DNA of 64,000 bases, taken from the NCBI GenBank assembly GCA_964569385.1, contig CAZMUM010000001.1, positions 112,750-176,749 of the forward strand, given 5' to 3'. Position 1 is the stretch's first letter, and every line of letters starts with the position of its first letter. The notes beneath the pieces were generated by a model. That model did not search any database and was not told the origin of the DNA. It worked only from the letters and a program-made list of their open reading frames with translations. The stretch is from JAADHX01 sp964569385. GTDB lineage: Bacteria; Actinomycetota; Acidimicrobiia; Acidimicrobiales; Poriferisodalaceae. The translations under genes were made by a program, and so were the position numbers. Positions 7,277-15,904 of the stretch are shown here, one piece after another.

Positions 7277-8209
7277 CTACGCCCGCTGCTCGGTGAGCGT
7301 GGCCGCCAGACCGTCGAGAATGTCGCGTTCCCTTACAACGACACTCGCGAGCCCAAAATGACGCATCAACCCAACCAGAATGGCAGATCCGGCCACGATC
7401 ACGTCGGCCCGCTCAGGTTCTAGGCCCGGGTTGTGCACCCGATCGACGAACGCCTCGGTAGCCAAGGTTCGAAAGACGTCCTCGGCAGCTTCACGTGTCA
7501 GTACGAATCCATCGAGGAGCCCGTAGTGGTACTCGATCAAACCTAACTCGACCGCAGCAACGGTTGTGGCTGTGCCTGCTACGGCTAAGACCACCGAACT
7601 GTTGGTGGCCGCCGGCAGGATTCGAACAACGTCTTCGAGGTGGGCCTGAATCACCTGAAGCATGTTTGACAACTCTTCTGGCATCGGTGGGTCGTGTTCG
7701 ACAAACTCCTCGGTAAAGCGCACCGAACCCATGTCGGTCGACACCGTACCGAGGAGCGTAGGTTCGCCAGCAACGACACGACCAACCGAGAACTCCGTCG
7801 ATCCGCCACCGATATCGACGACCATCACCGAACCTTCGTGCTCAAGGCCGACGGTCGCTCCGGCGAAACACAATGCGGCTTCGTCATCGCCAGAGAGAAC
7901 CTCTGGGCGGACCCCAATGACTTCACCAACCTGGTCGAGAAAGTCGCCGCCGTTGGCAGCGTCGCGTGCTGCTGATGTGGCCACAATCCGAAGCTGCACC
8001 GCGCTGTGATGCTCAAGCTCTGACTTAAACGAACGCAGCGCACTGAGGACTCGGTCGACTGCATCGGCGTGCAACAGTCCGGTTCGGCCCAGCCCGCGCC
8101 CAAGCCCAGTAATCTCGGTGCTGCGAACTACATCGCCACCGGGTCCGCTGATGAGCAGTCGCGTGGTATTGGTGCCGCAGTCGATGACGCCGACGACTTC
8201 ACTCTGCAT
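7277..8209 (-). CDS. ppx: Exopolyphosphatase / guanosine pentaphosphatase family (Ppx/GppA)
   Basis: 310 residues from the ATG at 8209 ('MQSEVVGVIDCGTNTTRLL'). The longer frame from 8290 adds 27 non-family residues lying inside the upstream gene. Actin-like ATPase-fold motifs are present: phosphate-1 'IDCGTNTTRLLI' and phosphate-2 'VMVVDIGGGSTEFSVG', followed by 'AGTATTVAAVELGL' and 'DVIVAGSAILVGLM'. The short Ppx form without the C-terminal HD domain is usual in actinobacteria. It hydrolyses polyphosphate or pppGpp. Its start overlaps the DUF501 stop by 11 bases, so the two are one operon, as in mycobacteria. Confidence 0.94.
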   Translation of the reverse strand: MQSEVVGVIDCGTNTTRLLISGPGGDVVRSTEITGLGRGLGRTGLLHADAVDRVLSALRSFKSELEHHSAVQLRIVATSAARDAANGGDFLDQVGEVIGVRPEVLSGDDEAALCFAGATVGLEHEGSVMVVDIGGGSTEFSVGRVVAGEPTLLGTVSTDMGSVRFTEEFVEHDPPMPEELSNMLQVIQAHLEDVVRILPAATNSSVVLAVAGTATTVAAVELGLIEYHYGLLDGFVLTREAAEDVFRTLATEAFVDRVHNPGLEPERADVIVAGSAILVGLMRHFGLASVVVRERDILDGLAATLTEQRA

Positions 8210-8681
8210 CTGATCCGCCGGTGTGGGAAGTTGCTTTGTCGTCGTGGCGCAGTTGCGCAGCCACCCACTCGCCGACGGGGTCATGACCACCTATCAACCA
8301 ATAGGCGTAGTGCGCGTGCAGACACTTGATGCCCTTGCGAGTGCCGCCAACGCCGCCGAAGGGTGTCGGGCCAGCATGGTCGGTCGGTAGGTAGGCATCG
8401 CGTTCGGTTGCGTAGGCCTCATGAGCGGCCCGTATGCCAGCCGAAGGAATCTCAGCACTAGCCCGTCTGACCCCTCCGGCAGATTCGAGCCTGGACACCA
8501 GCAGCCTTTCAAGAGCGCCGACCAACCAGAACAGCGTGGGCATCGGAGTTCCGTCGTCGAGCAAGGGGGCGTTGCGGAGCACAATCGGACCCCCCGATTG
8601 GTCTCGCAGGACCACTTCGTAACGGCCTCTTGGCTCGCGGCCTAACAGCCGAACGACAGCGTCACGATCGGGATCAGACAT
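8199..8681 (-). CDS. DUF501 family protein
   Basis: 160 residues from the ATG at 8681 (Met at 8702 possible; upstream residues look non-coding). It contains the family's 'YEVVLRDQSGGPIVLRNAPLLDDGTPMPTLFWLV' segment (positions about 20-54) and 'GGVGGTRKGIKCLHAHYAYWL' near the C terminus. DUF501 proteins have no proven function but sit between ftsB and ppx in most actinobacteria. Here ppx is still attached, while eno-ftsB lie about 18 kb away on the same strand. Confidence 0.93.
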   Translation of the reverse strand: MSDPDRDAVVRLLGREPRGRYEVVLRDQSGGPIVLRNAPLLDDGTPMPTLFWLVGALERLLVSRLESAGGVRRASAEIPSAGIRAAHEAYATERDAYLPTDHAGPTPFGGVGGTRKGIKCLHAHYAYWLIGGHDPVGEWVAAQLRHDDKATSHTGGSDAE

Positions 8682-8773
8682 GGCCTCAACGTTAGCCAGC
8701 ATGGCCCCGGGTGGGGGCCGGTTTCGATACCCCTGATCATAAGATCGGGATGACACGTGCCGACAGGTAGAGG

Positions 8774-10486
8774 GTGACTGCCCCACCGGTGCGTACGAGA
8801 CGCCAACTCGGAGATATTCTGATCGCGAACGGGGTTATCTCGGTCGAGCAGTTGCAGGCCGCTCTCGAGGAGCAAGCTCGCACCAAAAAGCGACTAGGCG
8901 AAGTGCTGGTCGAAACCGGTGTCTTGTTTGAGGACGCCCTGTTTAGGGCTCTCGCTGATCAGCAAGACATTGAAGTCGTCGACCTCGATATCGACCCACC
9001 GGAACCGCTCTTTGCCCGCAAGGTCCCAGAGACGCTGGCGCGACGAATCAACGCCATTGCCCTTTCGACAACTTCGGACGGCAAGCTCAAAGTTGCAATG
9101 GCGAACCCCTCGGACGTCTTTGCCATTGACGATCTTCGAGCTGCAACCGGAACCCGGATAATGCCGGTCATGGCATCAGTGGATCAGCTCAACCGGGTTA
9201 TCAACTCGATCTATGAGCACGGCAAGGCCGAGGAAGCAGCTAGCGCCGCCGCCGACCAAATGGGCGGCAACGTTGCCGGCGCCGATCTGGCCAACATGGC
9301 CGAAATCACCGACGACGGGCCGATCGTCAAGTTCATCGATCTTCTGTTGAAGCGGGCCATCCAAGAACGGGCTTCGGATATTCACATCGAAGCAGCCGAA
9401 GATGGCCTTCGAGTGCGATTCCGCATCGACGGCGTGCTCATGGACGTGATGCGGTCGCCAAAGTCGGTTCAGAGCGGTGTTCTTTCTCGAATCAAAATCA
9501 TGGCCGAGTTGGATATCGCCGAGAAACGGGTGCCCCAAGACGGACGTACCTCGGTGAAGGTCGGCAATCGAACCGTCGACCTTCGCATCGTTACCGTGCC
9601 CACTGTGTACGGCGAATCCGTGGTTCTTCGTATTCTTGACCAGGGTTCGATCAGCCTCGACCTGTCAGATCTCGGTATGCACCCTCGCTCGATGAAACGA
9701 TTCAAGTGGGCATACACCAAACCTGCTGGGGGTGTCCTTGTAACGGGGCCAACAGGCTCAGGCAAAACCACGACGCTCTACTCGACGCTCAACGAACTCA
9801 ACGATCCGGCGACGGCCATCGTCACGGTGGAAGATCCAGTCGAGTACAGGATCGACGGCATCAAGCAGATGCAGATGAACGCCAAGGCGGGCCTGACGTT
9901 TGCGACATCGCTCAAGGCAATCCTACGAGCCGACCCTGACGTCGTTCTAGTCGGCGAGATTCGCGACCGCGAAACTGGCCAGATCGCGGCTGAAGCCGCG
10001 CTCACTGGCCACCTTGTGTTGTCGACGCTTCACACCAACGATGCTGCATCTACGCCACTGCGCCTAATCGAGATGGGTATCGAGCCCTTCATGGTTACCG
10101 CAGCAATCACATGTGTGGTCGCTCAGCGTCTAGCCAGACGACTCTGCAAGGAATGCGCCATCCCTGATCAGCCCGACGATGCGACCCTCAAGACCGCTGG
10201 CTGGAACGACGCCCTGATCAGCTCGTCCGACAACCCGACTCCCAACTGGATGAAAGCCGTGGGTTGCTCGAAGTGCAGCAACAACGGCTTCAAGGGCCGA
10301 TTCGGGATCCACGAAGTGATGCTGGTCTCACCTGAGATTCAGCAGCTGATTCTTCGTAACGAATCGGCAGCCGAGATCAAGAAGCAGGCCGTCAAAGAAG
10401 GCATGATCACCCTGCGCCAAGACGGCCTCATCAAGGCCGCTGCTGGCATGACAACCATCGCCGAGCTAGCTCGATCGGTCGCCTAG
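8774..10486 (+). CDS. Type IV pilus assembly / type II secretion ATPase (PilB/GspE)
   Basis: 570 residues. An N-terminal MshEN (GspE-II) domain starts 'QLGDILIANGVISVEQLQAALEEQ' and has the paired leucine repeats that can bind c-di-GMP in relatives. The central domain has 'ASDIHIEAAEDGLRVRFRIDG' and 'DGRTSVKVG'. The ATPase carries Walker A 'GPTGSGKTTT', Asp box and Walker B 'ADPDVVLVGEIRD', and the His box 'LVLSTLHTNDAA'. A tetracysteine zinc element follows ('LCKEC' and 'CSKCSN'). It is a hexameric motor for pilin assembly. No other pil genes are in the window, so the rest of the machine must be elsewhere. The GTG start follows a purine-rich caggtagag. Confidence 0.94.
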   Translation: MTAPPVRTRRQLGDILIANGVISVEQLQAALEEQARTKKRLGEVLVETGVLFEDALFRALADQQDIEVVDLDIDPPEPLFARKVPETLARRINAIALSTTSDGKLKVAMANPSDVFAIDDLRAATGTRIMPVMASVDQLNRVINSIYEHGKAEEAASAAADQMGGNVAGADLANMAEITDDGPIVKFIDLLLKRAIQERASDIHIEAAEDGLRVRFRIDGVLMDVMRSPKSVQSGVLSRIKIMAELDIAEKRVPQDGRTSVKVGNRTVDLRIVTVPTVYGESVVLRILDQGSISLDLSDLGMHPRSMKRFKWAYTKPAGGVLVTGPTGSGKTTTLYSTLNELNDPATAIVTVEDPVEYRIDGIKQMQMNAKAGLTFATSLKAILRADPDVVLVGEIRDRETGQIAAEAALTGHLVLSTLHTNDAASTPLRLIEMGIEPFMVTAAITCVVAQRLARRLCKECAIPDQPDDATLKTAGWNDALISSSDNPTPNWMKAVGCSKCSNNGFKGRFGIHEVMLVSPEIQQLILRNESAAEIKKQAVKEGMITLRQDGLIKAAAGMTTIAELARSVA

Positions 10487-10505
10487 GCCGCCGACAACAC
10501 CACCA

Positions 10506-10566
10506 AGACCTACCCGTCACCGGGAAACGTACGCCCGCAGCCACAAGCCGGTGACAGTAGAGGTCT
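10506..10566. terminator. Candidate bidirectional terminator hairpin between pilB and coxG
   Basis: Long hairpin between two convergent genes. Outer arms agacct (10506-10511)/aggtct (10561-10566) and inner arms gtcaccgg (10516-10523)/ccggtgac (10548-10555) enclose a GC-rich loop. No T-run, as is common in high-GC genomes. The right end touches the coxG stop codon. Confidence 0.5.
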
Positions 10567-11254
10567 AGTTGCGGCGACGGCGGCGGCGGAGCAGAAGTAT
10601 CAGCGCGAGCACAACGAGCAACGGTGCGATTCGTTTGAGAACGGGTGCACCGGCAGTGTCGAGAAGATCGACTGGTTTTGCTTCTGGCATGTCGATCTTG
10701 CGAGGACCGGCTGGCTTGGATGGTTCGTCGGCAGTAGCACTTGGTGGCGAAGGTTTGTCGTCGGAACCAGACTTGTCGGACGGAGAATCGGTCTCGGCCG
10801 GTGCGGCTTGAGCTTCGATGAGTTTGCCTTCGAGACAGTCGACAAACTGGACGAGCAGCTTCTCGCTGACGTCGGCCATGACGCCCCGGCCAAACTGAGC
10901 AACCTTGCCGGTGACCTTGAGGTCGGTGTTGATTTCGGCCTTTGTACCTGTTCCATCGGGGGTTAACTGAATGGTGACCACTGCACTGGCGTTGCCGGCA
11001 CCGCGTGTGTCGCGTCCAGATCCTTCGATCTTGGCCAAGTAGTTGGCATCGTCTTTTTCGAGGAACTTGGCTGCGCCCTTGTATTGAGCCGTGATCGGCC
11101 CGACCTTCACCTTTACCGAGCCCTTGAAGTCGTCGCCGTCGATTTCGGTGAGCTGGGCACCAGGCATACATGGTGCGATGCCCTCGACATCGGTGAGAGT
11201 CTTCCAGGCCAAGTCGATTGGTGCGTCGACTCGAAATTCGTTGTTCAGTTCCAT
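10565..11254 (-). CDS. coxG: CoxG-like SRPBCC protein with C-terminal membrane anchor
   Basis: 229 residues from the ATG at 11254 ('MELNNEFRVDAPIDLAWKTL'). The first 145 residues are the CO-dehydrogenase subunit G fold: 'CMPGAQLTEIDGDDFKGSVKVKVGPI', 'YKGAAKF', 'GTGTKAEINTDLKVTGKVAQFGRGVM'. A Pro/Ser/Asp-rich linker and a C-terminal hydrophobic helix followed by an arginine cluster ('LLVVLALILLLRRRRRRN') indicate a tail anchor on the inner membrane face. CoxG is known to help recruit the CO dehydrogenase to the membrane. Last gene of the cox-type cluster; its start overlaps the mocA-like stop by 10 bases. Confidence 0.9.
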   Translation of the reverse strand: MELNNEFRVDAPIDLAWKTLTDVEGIAPCMPGAQLTEIDGDDFKGSVKVKVGPITAQYKGAAKFLEKDDANYLAKIEGSGRDTRGAGNASAVVTIQLTPDGTGTKAEINTDLKVTGKVAQFGRGVMADVSEKLLVQFVDCLEGKLIEAQAAPAETDSPSDKSGSDDKPSPPSATADEPSKPAGPRKIDMPEAKPVDLLDTAGAPVLKRIAPLLVVLALILLLRRRRRRN

Positions 11255-11811
11255 GTGTCGAGATCCTCCACGGTGTCGATGTCGTCGTGTCGACCTTGAC
11301 ACGGTACCGCCTCAACTTCGCTGGCCCTCTCGCGTAGTAGCGATCGCGCCCCTTCGTCGCCCTCGCGGTTGACGTCGGTCCACAAGCCACGGGCTATTCG
11401 TACCGGGTGGCCTGCTTGGCCTTGATAAGTAGCTCTCGCCAGCGGCGCCTCGGCATCGCCAACTCGCCGCCATGCCTCGGTGGGTACCCCGGGTTGGTCG
11501 GCCAGACCGAACACAGCTGCATCGTGATCGGTCTGGCCGAGGTAGTGGAGAGCCACCGCCATCGACGTTGCCTGACCCGCGGCCCAGTTGGGGTTCTCTA
11601 ACACTGTTAGCTCCCGTTGAGCCGCGCTGACACTTTCTGACAGATCGACGGCACCGACAACCAGGATGCTCTCGTCGAACCCGGCGCCGAGTAGAGCCGC
11701 TAGGGAACGGTCGACCACTCGCATTCCGTCAATGGTTGCCAGGAGTTTGTGAACAGAACCTCGGAACCTCGAACCGCCACCAGCGCCAAGCAGAACCCCG
11801 GCCACGGTCAA
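11245..11811 (-). CDS. MocA/MobA-like NTP transferase (molybdenum cofactor cytidylyltransferase type)
   Basis: 188 residues from a TTG at 11811, or 186 from the GTG at 11805. The nucleotidyltransferase signature is 'VAGVLLGAGGGSRFRG' with a Lys in 'HKLLATIDG', followed by 'VFGLADQPGVP' (metal-binding Asp region) and 'QAGHPVRIARGLW' (the GHP motif of MocA). MocA adds CMP to Mo-molybdopterin to form MCD, the cofactor of xanthine dehydrogenase/CO dehydrogenase-type enzymes, which fits the cluster. It overlaps both neighbours (XdhC part upstream by 4 bases, coxG downstream by 10). Confidence 0.88.
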   Translation of the reverse strand: MTVAGVLLGAGGGSRFRGSVHKLLATIDGMRVVDRSLAALLGAGFDESILVVGAVDLSESVSAAQRELTVLENPNWAAGQATSMAVALHYLGQTDHDAAVFGLADQPGVPTEAWRRVGDAEAPLARATYQGQAGHPVRIARGLWTDVNREGDEGARSLLRERASEVEAVPCQGRHDDIDTVEDLDTWN

Positions 11812-12590
11812 TGGATTGCACCCTCGCCGTCGCGCAAGTTCGGTGCGGTGCGTTTGGTCCGGAGAGCGATGATCTCAGCCACGATGGACACCGCAGTCTC
11901 TTCGGGCGAGCGGGATCCGATATCGAGACCGATCGGGGCCATAACTCTGGCAATCTCGTCGTCGGCGAGACCAACCTCGCGAAGGCGCTGGTTGCGAGTG
12001 TCAGTCGTTCTGCGGCTGCCCATCGCTCCGAGATATCCAACGTCGGTTTTAACCGCAGCCGTAATGGCCGGAACATCGAACTTGTTGTCGTGAGTTAGAA
12101 CGCACACCGCGTCGCGGGGCCCTAGTTCGTGGCCAATTCGATCCAGTAGGCGATTGGGCCAGTCGACAACGACCTCGTCGGCCATCGGAAAGCGTCGTTT
12201 GGTGGCGAACACCTCACGCGCATCGCAGACGGTCACCCGGTAGCCGAGAAGTTTGCCCTGGGCTGCCAACGATCTGGTGAAGTCGACGGCCCCAAAGATC
12301 ACGAGTTGAGGTCGCGCCGCCCTGGACTCGATAAAGACACTTACGTCGGCCTGACGGGCTTCGCCGTGCGACCCGTAGTGCCGAACACCGCTTCGACCGG
12401 CCTGAAGCTCGGCCAAGGCATCGCGCTCAACAACACGATCGAGGCCAACGTTTCCGAGAGATCCGATTGTGTCCGAGCCTGGGCGCACCAGGAGTTTGGC
12501 CCCAACGTCGGGGCCGTCGATAACTGTTGCCAACGAAACAGGAACCTCGGAGCGAAGGGCCTCGCTGAAGGCTTGGTAAACCTCGCCCAC
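11808..12590 (-). CDS. XdhC-type molybdenum hydroxylase maturation protein, C-terminal (Rossmann) part
   Basis: 260 residues. The C-terminal half is the XdhC Rossmann domain: 'QLVIFGAVDFTRSLAAQGKLLGYRVTVCDAR', 'FATKRRFPMADEVVVDWP', 'VCVLTHDNKFDVPAI', 'VGYLGAMGSRRTTDTR'. The first 100 residues look like a second, degenerate XdhC N-terminal module. The start GTG at 12590 overlaps the stop of the N-terminal XdhC gene by one base (TAGTG). XdhC/CoxF-type proteins insert or sulfurate the molybdenum cofactor of hydroxylases. Here the two halves of the usual protein are separate genes. Confidence 0.88.
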   Translation of the reverse strand: MGEVYQAFSEALRSEVPVSLATVIDGPDVGAKLLVRPGSDTIGSLGNVGLDRVVERDALAELQAGRSGVRHYGSHGEARQADVSVFIESRAARPQLVIFGAVDFTRSLAAQGKLLGYRVTVCDAREVFATKRRFPMADEVVVDWPNRLLDRIGHELGPRDAVCVLTHDNKFDVPAITAAVKTDVGYLGAMGSRRTTDTRNQRLREVGLADDEIARVMAPIGLDIGSRSPEETAVSIVAEIIALRTKRTAPNLRDGEGAIH

Positions 12591-12907
12591 TACCAGTTCA
12601 GTTCTTCGAGGAACAAGTGGATCGTGCCCCCACAGGTGAGTCCTACCGCGAACGCTTCGTCATCGGAATAACCAAAGGTGACCACACCAGCACCACGCTC
12701 GCCTTCGAGCAGTTGCAGTGCTTCGCCAACAACTGCACCCTCGACACATCCACCCGAGACCGATCCGGCCACCTCGCCGTCTTCGTTAACCGCCATCGCA
12801 GCGCCAGGATCGCGTGGCCCCGAACCTTCGATATCGACGACTCGGGCGACTACGACTCGTTTCGACGATCGTTGCCACCGATCGACGTCGTCAAGAATCT
12901 CAAGCAT
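12590..12907 (-). CDS. XdhC/CoxI family N-terminal domain protein
   Basis: 105 residues from the ATG at 12907. It carries the XdhC_CoxI N-terminal motif: 'VVDIEGSGPRDPGAAMAVNEDG', 'GSVSGGCVEGAVV', and the C-terminal 'VGLTCGGTIHLFLE' with the conserved CGG. It is a single small domain that presumably pairs with the downstream Rossmann protein, whose gene it touches by one base. Role: maturation (cofactor delivery/sulfuration) of the molybdenum hydroxylase encoded in the cluster. Confidence 0.9.
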   Translation of the reverse strand: MLEILDDVDRWQRSSKRVVVARVVDIEGSGPRDPGAAMAVNEDGEVAGSVSGGCVEGAVVGEALQLLEGERGAGVVTFGYSDDEAFAVGLTCGGTIHLFLEELNW

Positions 12908-12972
12908 CGGTGCTTCCAATCAAGTCGGGGGACGGAAAGGTGAAGGTTATCGACAGTCTCTGCTTGCACCCG

Positions 12973-14121
12973 TCACGATCGATGACCGATCACTGCGGCC
13001 AGCCGTTCCAGGGAGTCATATGCATGGCCTTCGACGAACGTATCGACATGGGGCAGGGCCGCGGCCATGCCTTTGGCCAAGGGTGCGTAGCCGGGTGTGT
13101 GCTTCAGCGGGTTTACCCAGATGAGCTGATGTGTGACTCGATGGAGACGCTCCATCTGATCGGCCAACTCATCGGCCTCGCCGCGATCCCAACCGTCGGA
13201 CAAGATGACAACGTTGGCACCGCGGGCGAACCCCCTGATCCCCCACTCGTCGTTGAACTGACGAAGGGTCTCGCCAAGCCTCGTACCCCCCGACCAGTCA
13301 CGAACCGACTCACTAGCAGCCTTAAGCGCCGCATCAGGGTCGCGGCTCTGAAGCTCGCGAGTAATTCGGGTAAGTCGGGTACCAATGGTGAAGGCTTCGA
13401 CTCGGGCCCTGCCCACCACGGCCGCGTGGGCGAACCGGAGCAGAGCTCTGGCATAACTTTCCATCGAGCCAGAAACGTCGACTAGGAGCACTAGCCGTCG
13501 CGGCCGGCGGTCGGTTTCGCGGAACGACCTTCGGATCGGTTCGCCACCAGTTGCCAGCGCCTTACGAACAGTTCGAGCAAGGTCGGGGCGACGGGTGTGT
13601 CGTCTGGTTGGTTTGAGTCGGCGCGATGGTCGGGTTTGGGCGGTCCACCGGAGGCCGGCCATGAGCTGATGCAATTGCTCCAGTTCGGAGTCGGTGCAAT
13701 CGGAGAAATCCTTATGGCGCAACACCTCGACCGAGCTCCATCGCACTTGGATGATCGGCCCGTCGGACTCTGGTTGTTCGTCGGGGGATCCATCGCCTTC
13801 GTCGTCGGTGGCAAGCATCACCTCAGCCGGTGGCGTCGGAAGAACGTTTACATCAAATCCCTTGAACTGACCCCAGAAAACCGTGAAGGCCGAGTCGTAG
13901 ATCTCGGCATGGTCGGGGTCGGATGTGAGCGTGGCTCTTCCGGCCCAGAACACCGACTTGGCGTCGGTGAAATCAACGGCGTCAAGCGCAGAAACGAAGC
14001 TCAGGCACTGGGTGATCGAAACGTCCAACCCACCGCCGCGCAGCACTCCGGTGAATGCAGCCGCCACCTCCGCAGCCTCTGGCACCTCGGCGCGGGAGGT
14101 TTTAGGCACGGCAGCGGACAC
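12973..14121 (-). CDS. coxE: CoxE-type von Willebrand factor A domain protein
   Basis: 382 residues. The C-terminal half is a VWA domain with an intact MIDAS motif ('LVLLVDVSGSMESYARALL', D-x-S-x-S), 'GGTRLGETLRQF' (the MIDAS Thr region) and 'VVILSDGWDRGEADEL'. The N-terminal half matches CoxE: 'FTGVLRGGGLDVSITQCLSFVSAL', then an acidic linker. CoxE with the MoxR-type ATPase CoxD matures the bimetallic centre of CO dehydrogenase in Oligotropha. GTG start at 14121, about 40 bases after the coxD stop. Confidence 0.92.
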   Translation of the reverse strand: MSAAVPKTSRAEVPEAAEVAAAFTGVLRGGGLDVSITQCLSFVSALDAVDFTDAKSVFWAGRATLTSDPDHAEIYDSAFTVFWGQFKGFDVNVLPTPPAEVMLATDDEGDGSPDEQPESDGPIIQVRWSSVEVLRHKDFSDCTDSELEQLHQLMAGLRWTAQTRPSRRLKPTRRHTRRPDLARTVRKALATGGEPIRRSFRETDRRPRRLVLLVDVSGSMESYARALLRFAHAAVVGRARVEAFTIGTRLTRITRELQSRDPDAALKAASESVRDWSGGTRLGETLRQFNDEWGIRGFARGANVVILSDGWDRGEADELADQMERLHRVTHQLIWVNPLKHTPGYAPLAKGMAAALPHVDTFVEGHAYDSLERLAAVIGHRS

Positions 14122-14161
14122 TGCTCGGGGTCGACGGAGTCACCAGCAGTAGCGGCCGAAA

Positions 14162-15067
14162 CTAGACGCGGCCAACGGCCGCGAGCACCTCGTCGAACGC
14201 AGTACTCATGACCCGTAGCTGGTCTTCGCGGTACTTCAGCACTGTTCCGATGGTGGCCTTAATGGTGTCGGCGTCGAGAGTTTCTTCGCCGAGCATGGTG
14301 AGCGCTTTCGACCAATCGATGCTCTCTGCCACCCCCGGCGGTTTGTAGAGTCCGAGCGACCTCATCGACTCGACTGCTGCCGCGACCTGTTTAGTGACCC
14401 GGTCAGAGGCGCCATCGGACTTGAGCCGAACAATCTCGACCTCGCGTTCGAACTCAGGATGTTCGACCCAGTGATACAGGCACCGACGCTTGAGGGCGTC
14501 GTGTACATCTCGGGTGCGGTTGGAGGTGATAATGACGATTGGCGGTCGTTCGGCGGTGATGGTTCCTAGCTCAGGGATGGTGACCGCGTACTCCGACAGC
14601 ACCTCAAGCAGGAAGGCTTCGAATTCGTCGTCGGCCCGGTCGATCTCGTCGATCAGCAAAACCGGAGTCGCATCGTCGACAGGCGTGAGGGCTTGCAGGA
14701 TCGGCCGGCGGATCAGGAAACGTTCGTCGTATAGCTCGTTCTCGAGATCGGAGCCCAAATCCGAAGCCGACCCCGTTGCTTCCGCGGTTCGGAGATGAAG
14801 AAGCTGCCTGGTGTAGTCCCACTCGTACAGCGCCTGACTGGAGTCGATGCCCTCATAACACTGAAGCCTGATCAACTCAACGCCGGCTATGGCCGCCAAA
14901 ACCTTGGCCACCTCGGTCTTGCCAACGCCAGCTTCGCCCTCGAGTAACAGAGGCCGACCGAGCGCGATCGCAAGATGAATGATGGTGGCAAGACCATCAT
15001 CGGCCAGGTAATCGTGCTGTCTGAGAGCCGTCGCGACCTCGGCTGGTGACGACGGCAGCTGACCCAC
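14162..15067 (-). CDS. coxD: MoxR-family AAA+ ATPase (CoxD-type)
   Basis: 301 residues. AAA+ motifs: Walker A 'LLEGEAGVGKTEVAKVLA', Walker B 'PVLLIDEIDRADDEFEAFLLEVL', sensor 1 'IVIITSNRTRDVHDALKRRCLYHW' with the arginine finger region. 'GIDSSQALYEWDYTRQLLHLR' is characteristic of the CoxD branch. It works with the VWA protein CoxE as a chaperone-like maturation pair. GTG start at 15067; the coxM stop is immediately adjacent (15068), so coxM-coxD are coupled. Confidence 0.93.
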   Translation of the reverse strand: MGQLPSSPAEVATALRQHDYLADDGLATIIHLAIALGRPLLLEGEAGVGKTEVAKVLAAIAGVELIRLQCYEGIDSSQALYEWDYTRQLLHLRTAEATGSASDLGSDLENELYDERFLIRRPILQALTPVDDATPVLLIDEIDRADDEFEAFLLEVLSEYAVTIPELGTITAERPPIVIITSNRTRDVHDALKRRCLYHWVEHPEFEREVEIVRLKSDGASDRVTKQVAAAVESMRSLGLYKPPGVAESIDWSKALTMLGEETLDADTIKATIGTVLKYREDQLRVMSTAFDEVLAAVGRV

Positions 15068-15895
15068 TCAGGCCACGCCCGAAGCGACAAGCGCCCGTTG
15101 GGTTAACACTCTGACAAGGTGCTGGCGGTACTCTGGCGACGCATTGAGATCGGCAGGAGCATCGGTGCCATCGGCTGCCACCGACGCGGCATCAGCTGCG
15201 CTAGCGCCGCCGCTGAGCGCGTCGATGACGGGCGTTGCCAACACTGGGACCGAGCCCATGTTGACAAGGCCGACACCGGTTATGCCGTCGCCAACGACCG
15301 CTGCAACTCCGACAATGGCCCAGTCCTGGGCCCTGCGGTTGAACTTCTGATAGTTCCAGCCGGCAGTGGGGCACTTCGGGACACGAATCTCGGTGAGCAT
15401 CTCATCGTCGGCAAGTTCGGACTCGAAGTATCCCGTGAAAAACGACGACGCGGCGATCTCGCGGGTCCCGTTGGGGCCCTGGGCCACAAGGGTACCGCCG
15501 AGGGCGAGCACGGCGGCCGGAAGGTCCGAAGCTGGGTCGCTATGGGCGAGAGTGCCGCCGAGCGTTCCCCGATGGCGTACCTGGGGATCGCCAACAACGG
15601 CGGCCACCGCGCCAAGGAGAGGACACTGATCGGCCACCAGGTCGCTGTTCTCGAGCATGTGGTGCGTCGTGAGAGCACCGATGGCTAGCTGGTCGCCGTC
15701 TTCGCGGATGTAGCTGAGATCGGTGACGCGGCCGATGTCGACCACGACGGTAGGAACCGCAAGCCGGAGCTTCATCATCGGAACAAGAGAGTGTCCGCCG
15801 GCCATGAGCTTGGCTTCGTCGCCGTGCTGAGCAAGCTGAGCAATTGCGTCTTGGGCCGATTCGGCTCTGTGGTAATCGAATGCTGCTGGAATCAT
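15068..15895 (-). CDS. coxM: Medium FAD-binding subunit of a CO dehydrogenase/xanthine dehydrogenase-type enzyme
   Basis: 275 residues, normal CoxM length. FAD-binding motifs: 'AGGHSLVPMMKLRLAVP' (pyrophosphate loop) and 'RHRGTLGGTLAHSDPASDLPA' (second FAD loop), then 'EFRVPKCPTAGWNYQKFNRRAQDWAIVGVAAVV'-like CO_deh_flav_C features (strand 'YQKFNRRAQDWAIVG'). It transfers electrons from the Fe-S subunit to FAD and onward. It lies 9 bases after coxS. No coxL lies between or beside them. Confidence 0.93.
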   Translation of the reverse strand: MIPAAFDYHRAESAQDAIAQLAQHGDEAKLMAGGHSLVPMMKLRLAVPTVVVDIGRVTDLSYIREDGDQLAIGALTTHHMLENSDLVADQCPLLGAVAAVVGDPQVRHRGTLGGTLAHSDPASDLPAAVLALGGTLVAQGPNGTREIAASSFFTGYFESELADDEMLTEIRVPKCPTAGWNYQKFNRRAQDWAIVGVAAVVGDGITGVGLVNMGSVPVLATPVIDALSGGASAADAASVAADGTDAPADLNASPEYRQHLVRVLTQRALVASGVA

Positions 15896-15904
15896 GGCTT
15901 GCCC

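Noticed and set aside
8209..8290. N-terminal extension of ppx from the ATG at 8290
   Set aside because: The 27 added residues are unlike Ppx and lie inside DUF501; 'VGVIDCGTNTT' should be near the N terminus.
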